A stretch of 64,000 nucleotides of DNA. Origin: Kordiimonas sp. SCSIO 12603. GTDB taxonomy: Bacteria; Pseudomonadota; Alphaproteobacteria; Sphingomonadales; Kordiimonadaceae. Positions 56,209-64,000 of this stretch are shown piece after piece (positions within the stretch are counted from its first letter, which is position 1; every line of letters starts with the position of its first letter). Location of the stretch: assembly GCF_024398035.1 (NCBI RefSeq), contig NZ_CP073748.1, forward strand, positions 2,455,520 through 2,519,519. The letters run 5' to 3'. Made by a program: the position numbers and the translations under genes. A model generated the notes under the pieces. That model made no database searches. It worked only from the letters and a program-made list of their open reading frames with translations, and was not told where the DNA came from.

Positions 56209-58233
56209 CTAAGCCTCCTGACGAGCATCAATGCACTCTGACATTACAGAGCTAGCCCGCGCAATTGGGTTGGTTTGATAGAAGTTTGTTGCTGAAAGAA
56301 CAAATCCATCTTTACCAAGTTCACCCTCAACACCAAAGTCGCCCCACTCTTCTGCTGGTAGCGTATCAACAGTTGCAACATGTGGAACAGCTTCCACAAG
56401 TTTTGCCTGAAGGTCAGATGCTGAATTAAATGGAAGTGTTTCACCGATTACATCGCTAAGCGCACGAAGGATCGTCCAGTCCTCACGGGCATCACCCGGA
56501 GCATTGGCTGCCTTAGCAGCTTTCTGAACACGACCTTCAGTGTTGATATATGTACCGGCTTTTTCGCTATAAGCAGCTGCAGGCAGGATAACATCAGCGT
56601 TTTTAACGCCCTCGTCACCGTGTGTACCTACGTAAACAGTGAAAACATCTTTAAGAGCAGTTGTATCAAACTCATCGGCGCCAAGAAGGAAAGCAGCTTT
56701 AAGCTTGCCCGCTTCAGCGTCCGCAAGAATTGATTTCACGCCGCCTTCTGTTGTCAGACCAAGATCAAGGGCACCAACACGACTTGCAGCAGTGTGAAGA
56801 ACGCCAAAGCCGTTCCAGCCTTCCTTGACGCAGTATTTGTCAGCAACATCACGTGCCATCTTAAGTACCGCAGAACCGTTTTCACCACGAAGAGCAGCCT
56901 GACCAACAATAATCATTGGCTTCTCTGCAGCTTTCAGCAGTTTCGAAATCGCGTGGCGACCGCCTTTTGCTGATTTAAGAAGGCTCGCATCATCACCGAA
57001 ATCTTCAACATCATAAGTAAGATCCGCTGAAGGACCGATATTAAGGACTTTCAAGCTGCCTTTGCGAACTGTCTTACGGATACGTGCATTAACAAGCGGT
57101 GCTTCTTTGCGAGGGTTTGTGCCCACGAGAAGAATAAGATCAGCATCTTCAATGCCTGCAATACCAGAATTCATGATGTAACCTGAGCGAACAGATGCAT
57201 CTAGTGCAGCACCGTCCTGACGCGCTTCAATGCGGTCAGAGCCAAGTGAGCCTAGAAGACCTTTAAGAGCAAACATGCTCTCCATGTCAGCGAGATCACC
57301 AACAATACCAGCTACTTCAGTACCTTTAGCACCTGCAACACCAGTTTTAATAGCCGCAAATGCTTCGTTCCAAGATGCCGGCTCAAGCTTATCACCCTTA
57401 CGTACGTATGGGCGGTCCAAACGGCGCTTTTTAAGGCCGTCATAAGCAAAGCGAGTTTTATCGGAAATCCACTCTTCGTTCACATCATCATGGATACGAG
57501 GCAGAACGCGCATTACGTAGCCGTCTCTAGTATCAATATTGATGTTAGAACCAACCGCATCCATCACATCGATTGACGGCGTGGAGGATAGCTCCCAAGA
57601 ACGTGCAGTAAACGCGTATGGCTTACTTGTAAGTGCACCAACCGGACAAAGGTCAATTACATTACCTGACAGTTCAGTATCCAGAAGGCCATCAAGGTAA
57701 GTCACCACTTCCGCGTTTTCACCGCGGCCTAGCGCACCCATGTCATCAACACCGCCGATTTCATCGCTGAAACGCACACAGCGCATACAGTGAATACAGC
57801 GTGTCATGGTGGTCGCGATAAGCGGCCCCATGTTTTTATCTTCAACCGCGCGCTTGTTTTCATCAAAACGAGCGTTACCTGCACCAAAAGCTACAGATTG
57901 GTCTTGAAGCTCACATTCACCGCCTTGGTCACAAATCGGGCAATCAAGTGGGTGGTTAATCAGCAGGAATTCCATCACACCTTCACGTGCTTTCTTAACA
58001 CGCTCAGTATTTGTGTGGATTACCATGCCATCACCCGCAGGCATTGCACAGCTTGCAATCGGCTTAGGCGAACGCTCCATGTCAACAAGACACATGCGGC
58101 AGTTACCGGCAATCGACAGGCGTTCGTGATAACAGAAGCGCGGAACCTCAATTCCTAACTTCTCACACGCCTGAAGGACTGTTGTCCCGGCATCTACGGT
58201 AATTTCATTACCATCAATAGTTAGCGTGGGCAT
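56209..58233 (-). CDS. nuoG: NADH dehydrogenase subunit G
   Basis: Largest peripheral subunit of complex I with iron-sulfur clusters N1b, N5 and N4. The 674-residue protein has the [2Fe-2S] cysteines in CYHERLSIAGNCRMC, the His/Cys cluster in HPLDCPICDQGGEC, the [4Fe-4S] cysteines in CIHCMRC and a later CPVG, and a molybdopterin-oxidoreductase-like C-terminal domain without cofactor, as in mitochondrial NDUFS1. The length is normal for alphaproteobacteria and shorter than in E. coli. Confidence 0.97.
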   Translation of the reverse strand: MPTLTIDGNEITVDAGTTVLQACEKLGIEVPRFCYHERLSIAGNCRMCLVDMERSPKPIASCAMPAGDGMVIHTNTERVKKAREGVMEFLLINHPLDCPICDQGGECELQDQSVAFGAGNARFDENKRAVEDKNMGPLIATTMTRCIHCMRCVRFSDEIGGVDDMGALGRGENAEVVTYLDGLLDTELSGNVIDLCPVGALTSKPYAFTARSWELSSTPSIDVMDAVGSNINIDTRDGYVMRVLPRIHDDVNEEWISDKTRFAYDGLKKRRLDRPYVRKGDKLEPASWNEAFAAIKTGVAGAKGTEVAGIVGDLADMESMFALKGLLGSLGSDRIEARQDGAALDASVRSGYIMNSGIAGIEDADLILLVGTNPRKEAPLVNARIRKTVRKGSLKVLNIGPSADLTYDVEDFGDDASLLKSAKGGRHAISKLLKAAEKPMIIVGQAALRGENGSAVLKMARDVADKYCVKEGWNGFGVLHTAASRVGALDLGLTTEGGVKSILADAEAGKLKAAFLLGADEFDTTALKDVFTVYVGTHGDEGVKNADVILPAAAYSEKAGTYINTEGRVQKAAKAANAPGDAREDWTILRALSDVIGETLPFNSASDLQAKLVEAVPHVATVDTLPAEEWGDFGVEGELGKDGFVLSATNFYQTNPIARASSVMSECIDARQEA

Positions 58234-58256
58234 TGAATTCTCCTGGCCTCGCGCTC

Positions 58257-59537
58257 TTACTCAGCAGCTTTTGCTTGGTAGGCATCAATACGAGCTTCCA
58301 CTTCATCACGGAAGTGGCGCATCAATCCCTGAATTGGCCAAGCAGCAGCATCACCAAGTGCACAAATCGTATGGCCTTCAATCTGTTTAGTAACATCAAG
58401 AAGGGTATCAATTTCTGATTTGTCAGCTCTACCTTCTACAAGGCGTTCCATAACGCGCCACATCCAGCCTGTACCTTCACGGCAAGGCGTACATTGGCCA
58501 CAACTTTCGTGCTTATAGAATTCAGAGAGACGAGCAATCGCTTTCACAATATCAGTGGATTTGTCCATCACGATAATTGCAGCTGTACCAAGGCCAGACT
58601 GCACATCACGAAGGCTATCGAAATCCATCAATACCGTGTCACAAATTTCTTTTGGTAGAACTGGTACAGAAGAACCACCAGGAATGACTGCAAGAAGATT
58701 ATCCCAGCCGCCGCGAACACCGCCAGCGTGCTTTTCGATAAGCTCTTTCAGTGGAATACCCATTTCTTCTTCCACGTTACAAGGATTGTTAACGTGACCA
58801 GAAATACAGAAAACTTTTGTACCTGTGTTGTTCGGGCGACCAAGACCCGCAAACCATGAAGCACCGCGACGCAGGATTGTTGGAACAACTGCGATGGATT
58901 CAACATTGTTTACAGTGGTTGGGCAGCCCCACACACCAACGTTTGCAGGGAAAGGAGGCTTCAGACGAGGCTGGCCTTTCTTTCCTTCAAGACTTTCGAT
59001 AAGTGCAGTTTCTTCACCACAAATATAAGCCCCTGCTCCGCGGTGAACGAATACATCGAAATCATATCCGGAACCACAAGCGTTTTTACCAAGGAAACCC
59101 TTCGCGCGTGCTTCTTCAATCGCTTTTTCAAGTGCTTCAGCTTCACGGAAGAATTCACCACGAATATAGATATAAGCCGCAACGGCACGCATTGCGAACC
59201 CAGCGATCAAACAACCTTCAATAAGTTTATGAGGGTCGTGACGCATCATATCACGGTCTTTACAAGTACCTGGCTCGCCTTCATCGGCATTCACAACAAG
59301 GTAAGATGGGCGTCCATCTGATTCCTTCGGCATGAATGACCATTTAAGGCCTGTAGGGAAACCCGCACCGCCACGACCACGAAGACCAGATTCTTTGATT
59401 TGCTCAATAATCCAGTCCTGGCCTTTAGCGATAAAGTCTTTTGTACCCTGCCAATCACCGCGCTTCATAGCTGCGTCAATATCAGCGCTTTCATCGCCGT
59501 AAAGGTTAGTAAAGATGCGATCCTTATCAGCAAGCAT
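58257..59537 (-). CDS. nuoF: NADH dehydrogenase subunit F
   Basis: NADH- and FMN-binding subunit. The 426-residue protein has the glycine-rich NADH/FMN region [19 protein letters not shown], the [20 protein letters not shown] segment and the N3 cluster cysteines in [16 protein letters not shown]. The start overlaps the nuoE stop by one nt (TAATG). Confidence 0.98.
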   Translation of the reverse strand: MLADKDRIFTNLYGDESADIDAAMKRGDWQGTKDFIAKGQDWIIEQIKESGLRGRGGAGFPTGLKWSFMPKESDGRPSYLVVNADEGEPGTCKDRDMMRHDPHKLIEGCLIAGFAMRAVAAYIYIRGEFFREAEALEKAIEEARAKGFLGKNACGSGYDFDVFVHRGAGAYICGEETALIESLEGKKGQPRLKPPFPANVGVWGCPTTVNNVESIAVVPTILRRGASWFAGLGRPNNTGTKVFCISGHVNNPCNVEEEMGIPLKELIEKHAGGVRGGWDNLLAVIPGGSSVPVLPKEICDTVLMDFDSLRDVQSGLGTAAIIVMDKSTDIVKAIARLSEFYKHESCGQCTPCREGTGWMWRVMERLVEGRADKSEIDTLLDVTKQIEGHTICALGDAAAWPIQGLMRHFRDEVEARIDAYQAKAAE

Positions 59538-60133
59538 TATGCATCTCCCTCTTTATCACCTTTAAGCGTCGTAGCGCCGCCTACTGGAGCACTTGTCTGA
59601 CGATCAACCTGTGGCCCTGGTTTAACCGCATCTCCTTTAGCGAGCTTATCGAGAATATCGACAATGCTTTCTGGAGAAAGGTCTTCGTAGTAGTCGTCAT
59701 CAATCGCAACAACAGGTGCATTCACACAAGCACCAGCACATTCAACTTCTGAAAGTGTGAACATACCGTCTTCTGTTGTCTGGCCTTTCGTGATGCCAAG
59801 ACGCTTCTTACAAGCGCTCATGATATCATCCGAACCACGCAACCAACATGGTGTTGTGCCACAAACCTGTACATGGTGTTTACCAATCGGCTTGTGATTA
59901 TACATAGAGTAGAATGTCGCCACTTCCTGAACACGGATTGGCGGCATATCAAGATACTTCCCGATATACTCCATGATTTCCTGTGTCACATGGCCACCAT
60001 TCTGGCGCTGCGCCAAATCCAGCAGAGGCATAACAGCAGATTGCTGCTTACCTTCAGGATATTTAGCGATGTGTTTTTGCGCTACCGCCTCATTTTCAGA
60101 CGTCCACGCAAATGCTTTTGAAGCCGCACTCAT
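59537..60133 (-). CDS. nuoE: NADH dehydrogenase subunit E
   Basis: The [2Fe-2S] (N1a) thioredoxin-like subunit of complex I. The 198-residue protein has the four cysteines in [11 protein letters not shown] and [11 protein letters not shown], and a C-terminal extension of about 35 residues rich in Lys, Gly and Thr. It overlaps nuoD by four nt (ATGA). Confidence 0.97.
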   Translation of the reverse strand: MSAASKAFAWTSENEAVAQKHIAKYPEGKQQSAVMPLLDLAQRQNGGHVTQEIMEYIGKYLDMPPIRVQEVATFYSMYNHKPIGKHHVQVCGTTPCWLRGSDDIMSACKKRLGITKGQTTEDGMFTLSEVECAGACVNAPVVAIDDDYYEDLSPESIVDILDKLAKGDAVKPGPQVDRQTSAPVGGATTLKGDKEGDA

Positions 60134-61308
60134 CGGTCAACCTCACCAAATACGATATCCATAGCACCAAGGACAGCAGGTGCATCAGCAAGCATATGGC
60201 CGCGACATAGCAGATCCATAGACTGAAGGTGCACAAACCCAGGAGCACGGATTTTACAGCGGTACGGACGGTTGGAACCGTCTGATACCAGATACACACC
60301 AAACTCACCCTTAGGCGCTTCAACAGCGGCGTAAGCCTCGCCTTCCGGCACACGGAAGCCTTCAGTATAGAGCTTAAAGTGATGAATTAGAGATTCCATA
60401 GACGTCTTCATATCAGCGCGGCGTGGAGGAGCGATCTTATTGTCTAGAGACATAACCGGTCCTTCAGGCATCTGCTCGATACACTGACGAATAATTTTGA
60501 TACTTTCGCGAATTTCAGCAAGACGCATCATGAAACGGTCGTAACAATCACCCGCGTTACCAACCACCACTTTAAAGTCCATCTTGTCATAAACTTCATA
60601 TGGCTGAGATTTACGCAGATCCCATGCTAGGCCCGTACTGCGAAGCATGGGACCAGTCCAACCCCACGCCAGTGCTGTTTCAGCGTCTGCAACACCGATA
60701 TTCACGTTACGCTGTTTAAAGATACGGTTATCAATAAGGAGCGTTTCAACATCTTGTTGAACCTGCTCATACTCATCAGCCCACTTCAGGATATCCTCTG
60801 CCATACCCGCTGGCATATCCTGGTGAACACCGCCAGGGCGGAAGAAAGCTGCGTGAAGACGAGCGCCACAAATACGCTCATAGAATTCCATCAGCTTCTC
60901 ACGTTCTTCAAAGAGCCAAAGAATTGGTGTAAGTGCACCAACGTCCATCGCATGCGTAGTAATGTTCAGAATGTGGTTCAGCACGCGGCCGATCTCACTG
61001 AACAATACACGAATATACTGGCCCCGGATCGGCACTTCAGCATCAAGCAACTTTTCAACAGCAAGAACAAATGCATGTTCCTGGTTCATTGGAGCTACAT
61101 AATCAAGACGATCAAAGTACGGCATCGCCTGAAGATACTGCTTCTGCTCAATCAGCTTTTCTGTACCACGGTGCAGAAGACCAATATGCGGGTCTACCCG
61201 TTCAACGATCTCACCGTCTAGCTCCATAACCATACGGAGTACACCGTGTGCTGCAGGGTGCTGTGGACCGAAGTTCAGGCAATAGTTTTTAATATCTACA
61301 TCAGCCAT
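60130..61308 (-). CDS. nuoD: NADH dehydrogenase subunit D
   Basis: The 49-kDa type subunit that forms the quinone site with NuoB. The 392-residue protein has [21 protein letters not shown] with the quinone-contacting histidine, the [12 protein letters not shown] segment and the conserved C-terminal GEVDR end. It is separate from nuoC; in gammaproteobacteria the two are fused. Its start overlaps the nuoC stop by one nt. Confidence 0.98.
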   Translation of the reverse strand: MADVDIKNYCLNFGPQHPAAHGVLRMVMELDGEIVERVDPHIGLLHRGTEKLIEQKQYLQAMPYFDRLDYVAPMNQEHAFVLAVEKLLDAEVPIRGQYIRVLFSEIGRVLNHILNITTHAMDVGALTPILWLFEEREKLMEFYERICGARLHAAFFRPGGVHQDMPAGMAEDILKWADEYEQVQQDVETLLIDNRIFKQRNVNIGVADAETALAWGWTGPMLRSTGLAWDLRKSQPYEVYDKMDFKVVVGNAGDCYDRFMMRLAEIRESIKIIRQCIEQMPEGPVMSLDNKIAPPRRADMKTSMESLIHHFKLYTEGFRVPEGEAYAAVEAPKGEFGVYLVSDGSNRPYRCKIRAPGFVHLQSMDLLCRGHMLADAPAVLGAMDIVFGEVDR

Positions 61309-61922
61309 TATTTCTTCTCCGCCTCAGCTTTTTCATCACCAGGCAATACATATTTGGCTGTTTCCCAAGGGCTCATGAAATCGAAGTTACGGTTTTCCTG
61401 AGTAAGCTGGGTAGGCTCATAAATAACACGCCCCTCTTCCTCAGAATAACGACACTCAACATAACCCATAACAGGGAAATCTTTACGAAGTGGGAAGCCT
61501 TGGAAACCATAGTCAGACAACATACGGCGCAGATCTGGGTGATCTGAGAAGAAAATACCGTACATATCCCAAGCTTCACGCTCAAACCAGTTTGCTGCCG
61601 GATAAACCTCAACAGCGCTAGGCACCGGAGTATCTTCATCCGTTTCCACTTTCACGCGGATACGCTGGTTAAACTGAATACTAAGAAGGTGATAAACCAC
61701 ATCAAAGCGCTTGGAGCGCTCTGGATAGTCTACCGCCGTTAGGTCAATCAGCTGTTTAAAACAACAGTCCGGGTTATCACGAAGATAGGTAAGCACCTTC
61801 TTAATGTGATCAGCACGGACAGTAATAGTAAGCTCCCCGAACGAAACGCTCGTGGAGATTACGTCATTTTCCAGACTGGTCGCGATTGCCTCGCCCAAAT
61901 CTATCAATGCTTTATCGGTCAT
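61308..61922 (-). CDS. nuoC: NADH dehydrogenase subunit C
   Basis: The 30-kDa type subunit of the complex I peripheral arm. The protein of 204 residues has the family region [20 protein letters not shown] and [15 protein letters not shown] chose the ATG at 61920-61922 (MTDKALIDL), with GAGGAG eleven nt upstream; the frame runs on to a GTG at 61964 that adds 14 residues unlike the family. Confidence 0.96.
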   Translation of the reverse strand: MTDKALIDLGEAIATSLENDVISTSVSFGELTITVRADHIKKVLTYLRDNPDCCFKQLIDLTAVDYPERSKRFDVVYHLLSIQFNQRIRVKVETDEDTPVPSAVEVYPAANWFEREAWDMYGIFFSDHPDLRRMLSDYGFQGFPLRKDFPVMGYVECRYSEEEGRVIYEPTQLTQENRNFDFMSPWETAKYVLPGDEKAEAEKK

Positions 61923-62008
61923 GCGCTCGCGCGCTCCTCTTACATAAGCGGCCCGATGGGCCACACATACATGAGGCCGATCCGGAGAATACCGGGTCGG
62001 CTATGATG

Positions 62009-62560
62009 TTATCTTTCGAGAGTACTAATACGGCGAATTTTGCGCTGCAGCTGCAAAATTCCGTAGATGAGTGCTTCAGCAGTTGGAGGACAGCCCGGCA
62101 CATAAATATCTACCGGCACAATACGGTCACAACCGCGAACTACTGAATAAGAATAGTGGTAATATCCACCACCATTCGCGCAGCTACCCATAGAAATAAC
62201 GTAGCGCGGCTCAGGCATCTGGTCATAAACCTTACGCATCGCTGGCGCCATCTTATTAGTGAGCGTACCCGCAACGATCATCACATCACTCTGGCGCGGG
62301 CTACCACGCGGAGCAAAACCGAAACGTTCAACGTCATAACGAGGCATGCTTGAGTGCATCATTTCAACAGCACAACATGCCAAACCGAAGGTCATCCACC
62401 AAAGAGAGCCGGTACGCGCCCAGGCAATCAGATCTTCCAAATTGGCAACAACGAACCCCTTATCCTGAAGTTCGTCATTAAGACCTTGGAAAAACTCTGT
62501 CTCTGCCGGGTTCTTACCACCCTCTGCAACAGCAGGATGACTGGATTGTACTACTCCCAT
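62009..62560 (-). CDS. nuoB: NADH dehydrogenase subunit B
   Basis: Carries cluster N2, the last iron-sulfur centre before quinone. The 183-residue protein has the double cysteine ACCAVEMMH (residues 62-63), [15 protein letters not shown] and [14 protein letters not shown]. The ATG at 62558-62560 has AAGGAG seven nt upstream and overlaps the nuoA end by 10 nt; a start at 62581 is less likely. Confidence 0.97.
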   Translation of the reverse strand: MGVVQSSHPAVAEGGKNPAETEFFQGLNDELQDKGFVVANLEDLIAWARTGSLWWMTFGLACCAVEMMHSSMPRYDVERFGFAPRGSPRQSDVMIVAGTLTNKMAPAMRKVYDQMPEPRYVISMGSCANGGGYYHYSYSVVRGCDRIVPVDIYVPGCPPTAEALIYGILQLQRKIRRISTLER

Positions 62561-62916
62561 TCCAGCGCTCCTTTGTTCCATTCATACACGAAACCAACAG
62601 TCAGCACTCCGAGGAAGATCATCATTGACCAGAAACCGAACACACCAATTGAACCGAGAGCTACCGCCCAAGGGAATAAGAATGCCACTTCAAGGTCGAA
62701 AATAATGAAGAGGATAGCAACAAGATAGAAACGTACATCAAACTGATGACGGCTATCTTCGAATGCTTCAAATCCACATTCGTACGCTGACAGCTTTTCT
62801 TCATCAGGGTTCTGGCGTGCAATAAGCACAGCAGCGCCCACGAAGACTAATGAAAATACAATAGCGATCCCTAGAAAGATAAGGATCGGAAGATATTGGA
62901 TGAGCAACGACTCCAT
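62551..62916 (-). CDS. nuoA: NADH dehydrogenase subunit A
   Basis: First gene of the nuo operon, a 121-residue subunit with three transmembrane helices. It has the loop [20 protein letters not shown] with the conserved cysteine near the quinone site, and the FLFPWAV motif. AAGGGA lies before the ATG. The region upstream (62917-63112) has a GGGTTAACCC palindrome near 62967 and weak TTAACC/TAATTT elements, but I cannot call a firm promoter. Confidence 0.97.
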   Translation of the reverse strand: MESLLIQYLPILIFLGIAIVFSLVFVGAAVLIARQNPDEEKLSAYECGFEAFEDSRHQFDVRFYLVAILFIIFDLEVAFLFPWAVALGSIGVFGFWSMMIFLGVLTVGFVYEWNKGALEWE

Positions 62917-63112
62917 GGGAGTCCCTTTTTGTTTATTGGCCCTAAATTACAGCGCTCTTTTAATGGGGTTAACCCAATCAGTAAAGAGAGAATTTTGCCT
63001 CATTGAACACAGAAATAAGTTTATGCCCTCTTTTTAGTAAAGAAAAGCTTACATTCCGCTTTTACGGAATTTTACAAGAACGGATTGTGGAGAGTTTTAT
63101 CAGTACAAAACG

Positions 63113-63145
63113 AAAAAAGCGCACCACAATTAAGTGACGCGCTTT
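63113..63145 (-). terminator. Terminator of tRNA-Asp copy 1
   Basis: A stem of GCGC and CAC paired with GTG and GCGC (63119-63127 with 63134-63142, two mismatches in the middle) is followed on the minus strand by six T residues, 14 nt past the tRNA 3' end. Confidence 0.75.
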
Positions 63146-63158
63146 CCAAACAAACAAG

Positions 63159-63235
63159 TGGCGCGAGTGACGGGACTCGAACCCGCGACCCTCGGCGTGA
63201 CAGGCCGATACTCTAACCAACTGAGCTACACCCGC
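63159..63235 (-). tRNA. tRNA-Asp (anticodon GTC), copy 1
   Basis: A 77-nt cloverleaf with acceptor GCGGGTG/CACTCGC (one G-U), TAGCTCAG D-arm, anticodon GTC at 63201-63199, TTCGAGT T-loop, G73 discriminator and an encoded CCA. It is preceded by TTGACA-N17-TAAATA and followed by its own hairpin terminator. Confidence 0.97.
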
Positions 63236-63253
63236 GCTTTGCTTGTGGGCCAG

Positions 63254-63282
63254 TATTTAGAATTTCCTGACCACCATGTCAA
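63254..63282 (-). promoter_or_regulatory. Promoter of tRNA-Asp copy 1
   Basis: TTGACA (63282-63277) and TAAATA (63259-63254) are 17 nt apart on the minus strand, about 18 nt before the mature 5' end. The same layout is found before the other two copies. Confidence 0.8.
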
Positions 63283-63341
63283 TCAAAGAAATACATTTTT
63301 TGGATTTTTTTTGTGTGAGAACAAATAGTTACGTCAGAATC

Positions 63342-63375
63342 AAAAAAGCGTGCCACACTGAAGTGACACGCTTTT
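63342..63375 (-). terminator. Terminator of tRNA-Asp copy 2
   Basis: GCGTGCCAC (63348-63356) pairs with GTGACACGC (63363-63371) with one mismatch over a 6-nt loop, followed on the minus strand by six T residues. Confidence 0.85.
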
Positions 63376-63388
63376 ATTTTGAAGCAAG

Positions 63389-63465
63389 TGGCGCGAGTGA
63401 CGGGACTCGAACCCGCGACCCTCGGCGTGACAGGCCGATACTCTAACCAACTGAGCTACACCCGC
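63389..63465 (-). tRNA. tRNA-Asp (anticodon GTC), copy 2
   Basis: Identical in all 77 nt to copies 1 and 3, with encoded CCA and G73. It has its own promoter at 63484-63512 and its own terminator. Confidence 0.97.
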
Positions 63466-63483
63466 GCTTTGCTTGCGGAGCGG

Positions 63484-63512
63484 GTTTTAGAATTTCCCAC
63501 ACCTCATGTCAA
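63484..63512 (-). promoter_or_regulatory. Promoter of tRNA-Asp copy 2
   Basis: TTGACA (63512-63507), a 17-nt spacer and TAAAAC (63489-63484) on the minus strand. The spacer end GGGAAATTC is shared with copy 3. Confidence 0.8.
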
Positions 63513-63740
63513 TCAAAGAAAGTGCTTTTTTATATTTTTTTTAGGCGCCCAAAAGGAAGCGTCCTTAAAGCTACAGGAAACAGTAACTTTTCTGAAAGAT
63601 TACTGACTACATCTATCGCTGTTTCCATACATGGAAAAAGCGCACATCCAGTTATTACTACCTAAAAGGAGAGATTCGACACAAAATTAAGAACAGACAT
63701 AGCACGCAAATCGATCTGTACCGTGAGAGCATATAAAAAT
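63513..63740. other. Spacer between tRNA-Asp copies 2 and 3
   Basis: About 230 nt with no gene I can support. A minus-strand frame here runs into the tRNA and is an artefact. The sequence is not repeated in the shorter spacer between copies 1 and 2. Confidence 0.5.
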
Positions 63741-63775
63741 AAAAAAAGCGCGTCACACTGAAGTGACACGCTTTT
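63741..63775 (-). terminator. Terminator of tRNA-Asp copy 3
   Basis: GCGCGTCAC (63748-63756) pairs with GTGACACGC (63763-63771) with one mismatch, followed on the minus strand by seven T residues. Confidence 0.85.
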
Positions 63776-63788
63776 ATTTTGAAGCAAG

Positions 63789-63865
63789 TGGCGCGAGTGA
63801 CGGGACTCGAACCCGCGACCCTCGGCGTGACAGGCCGATACTCTAACCAACTGAGCTACACCCGC
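63789..63865 (-). tRNA. tRNA-Asp (anticodon GTC), copy 3
   Basis: Identical to copies 1 and 2. It lies exactly 400 nt from copy 2, and its flanks from the terminator loop to the -35 are nearly the same as those of copy 2, which shows a recent duplication. Confidence 0.97.
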
Positions 63866-63883
63866 GCTTTGCTTGCGGAGCGG

Positions 63884-63912
63884 GTTTTAGAATTTCCCAC
63901 CCCTCATGTCAA
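63884..63912 (-). promoter_or_regulatory. Promoter of tRNA-Asp copy 3
   Basis: TTGACA (63912-63907), 17-nt spacer and TAAAAC (63889-63884) on the minus strand. The similarity to copy 2 ends just upstream of the -35. The last 88 nt of the window hold nothing else I recognise. Confidence 0.8.
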
Positions 63913-64000
63913 CGCTCATTTTCATATTTCTTCAACAAAAATGATTTTTCTCTATAAAAGTACAAAAGCACCAACCAAGGCAGGCAAAATTAACAGTAAA

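Noticed and set aside
62917-63112. A firm nuo promoter upstream of nuoA.
   Set aside because: Only a weak TTAACC/TAATTT pair beside a GGGTTAACCC palindrome is visible, which is not enough to call.
63134-63850. Short frames over the tRNA genes (plus strand 63134-63328 and 63379-63606, minus strand 63662-63850).
   Set aside because: Their sequences, such as VARVTGLEPATLGVTGRYSN, are translations of tRNA-Asp and its complement, a well-known annotation artefact.
63389-63865. The regularly spaced tRNA repeats as a CRISPR-like or satellite array.
   Set aside because: There are only three units, the spacers are unequal (153 and 323 nt) and the repeats are functional tRNA genes.

Overview
This is 64 kb of chromosome from an alphaproteobacterium with a fairly low GC content (mid-40s percent by eye). 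Almost everything is conserved core genome. The pdhA-pdhB-pdhC-lpd cluster with a lipoyl domain on E1 beta, the trpGDC-moaC-moeA-lexA run, the gltX-gltA pair, the rpsB to bamA run and the complete 14-gene nuo operon are all typical alphaproteobacterial arrangements. The lexA gene carries a GAAC-N7-GAAC box, the direct-repeat form of SOS box known in that class. The order bamA-skp-fabZ without lpx genes resembles sphingomonads, but the low GC would also fit a Kordiimonadales or Emcibacterales type organism; I cannot place it more exactly. I see no transposon, prophage, CRISPR array, rRNA or origin.

Layout. 1-4.7 kb: pyruvate dehydrogenase operon on the minus strand (pdhA, pdhB, pdhC, a small cupin, start of lpd). 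4.8-10.5 kb: minus-strand ftsB/divIC, eno, an unrecognised exported helical protein, pyrG, secG and tpiA, most with their own hairpin terminators. 10.7-20.1 kb: plus-strand ppiD-trpE and trpG-trpD-trpC-moaC-moeA, then lexA, interrupted by a reverse-oriented divergent polysaccharide deacetylase. 20.1-25.1 kb: comEC (minus), then gltX and gltA (plus). 25.2-36.1 kb: minus-strand envelope and translation run fabZ, skp, bamA, rseP, dxr, cdsA, uppS, frr, pyrH, tsf, rpsB. 36.3-44.3 kb: a NUDIX hydrolase, dnaE, a DUF1761 membrane protein, lolD, lolC and proS. 44.7-62.9 kb: nuoA-nuoN followed without a break by birA, coaX, rnj, mce and a DUF1467 gene. 63.1-63.9 kb: three identical tRNA-Asp genes, each with its own promoter and terminator.

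Functionally the window links central carbon flow (enolase, triosephosphate isomerase, pyruvate dehydrogenase, citrate synthase), respiration (complex I), tryptophan and molybdenum cofactor synthesis, envelope biogenesis (BamA, Skp, RseP, LolCD, SecG, PpiD, isoprenoid and phospholipid precursors) and replication, translation and SOS control.

The points most worth a second look lie between genes: a possible small RNA at about 44.57-44.69 kb with a palindrome over its putative promoter; structured leaders before pdhA and pyrH; lexA and trpE terminators buried in the 3' ends of converging genes; the tRNA-Asp triplet; and the absence of lpxD, lpxA, lpxB and kdsA from places where many alphaproteobacteria carry them.
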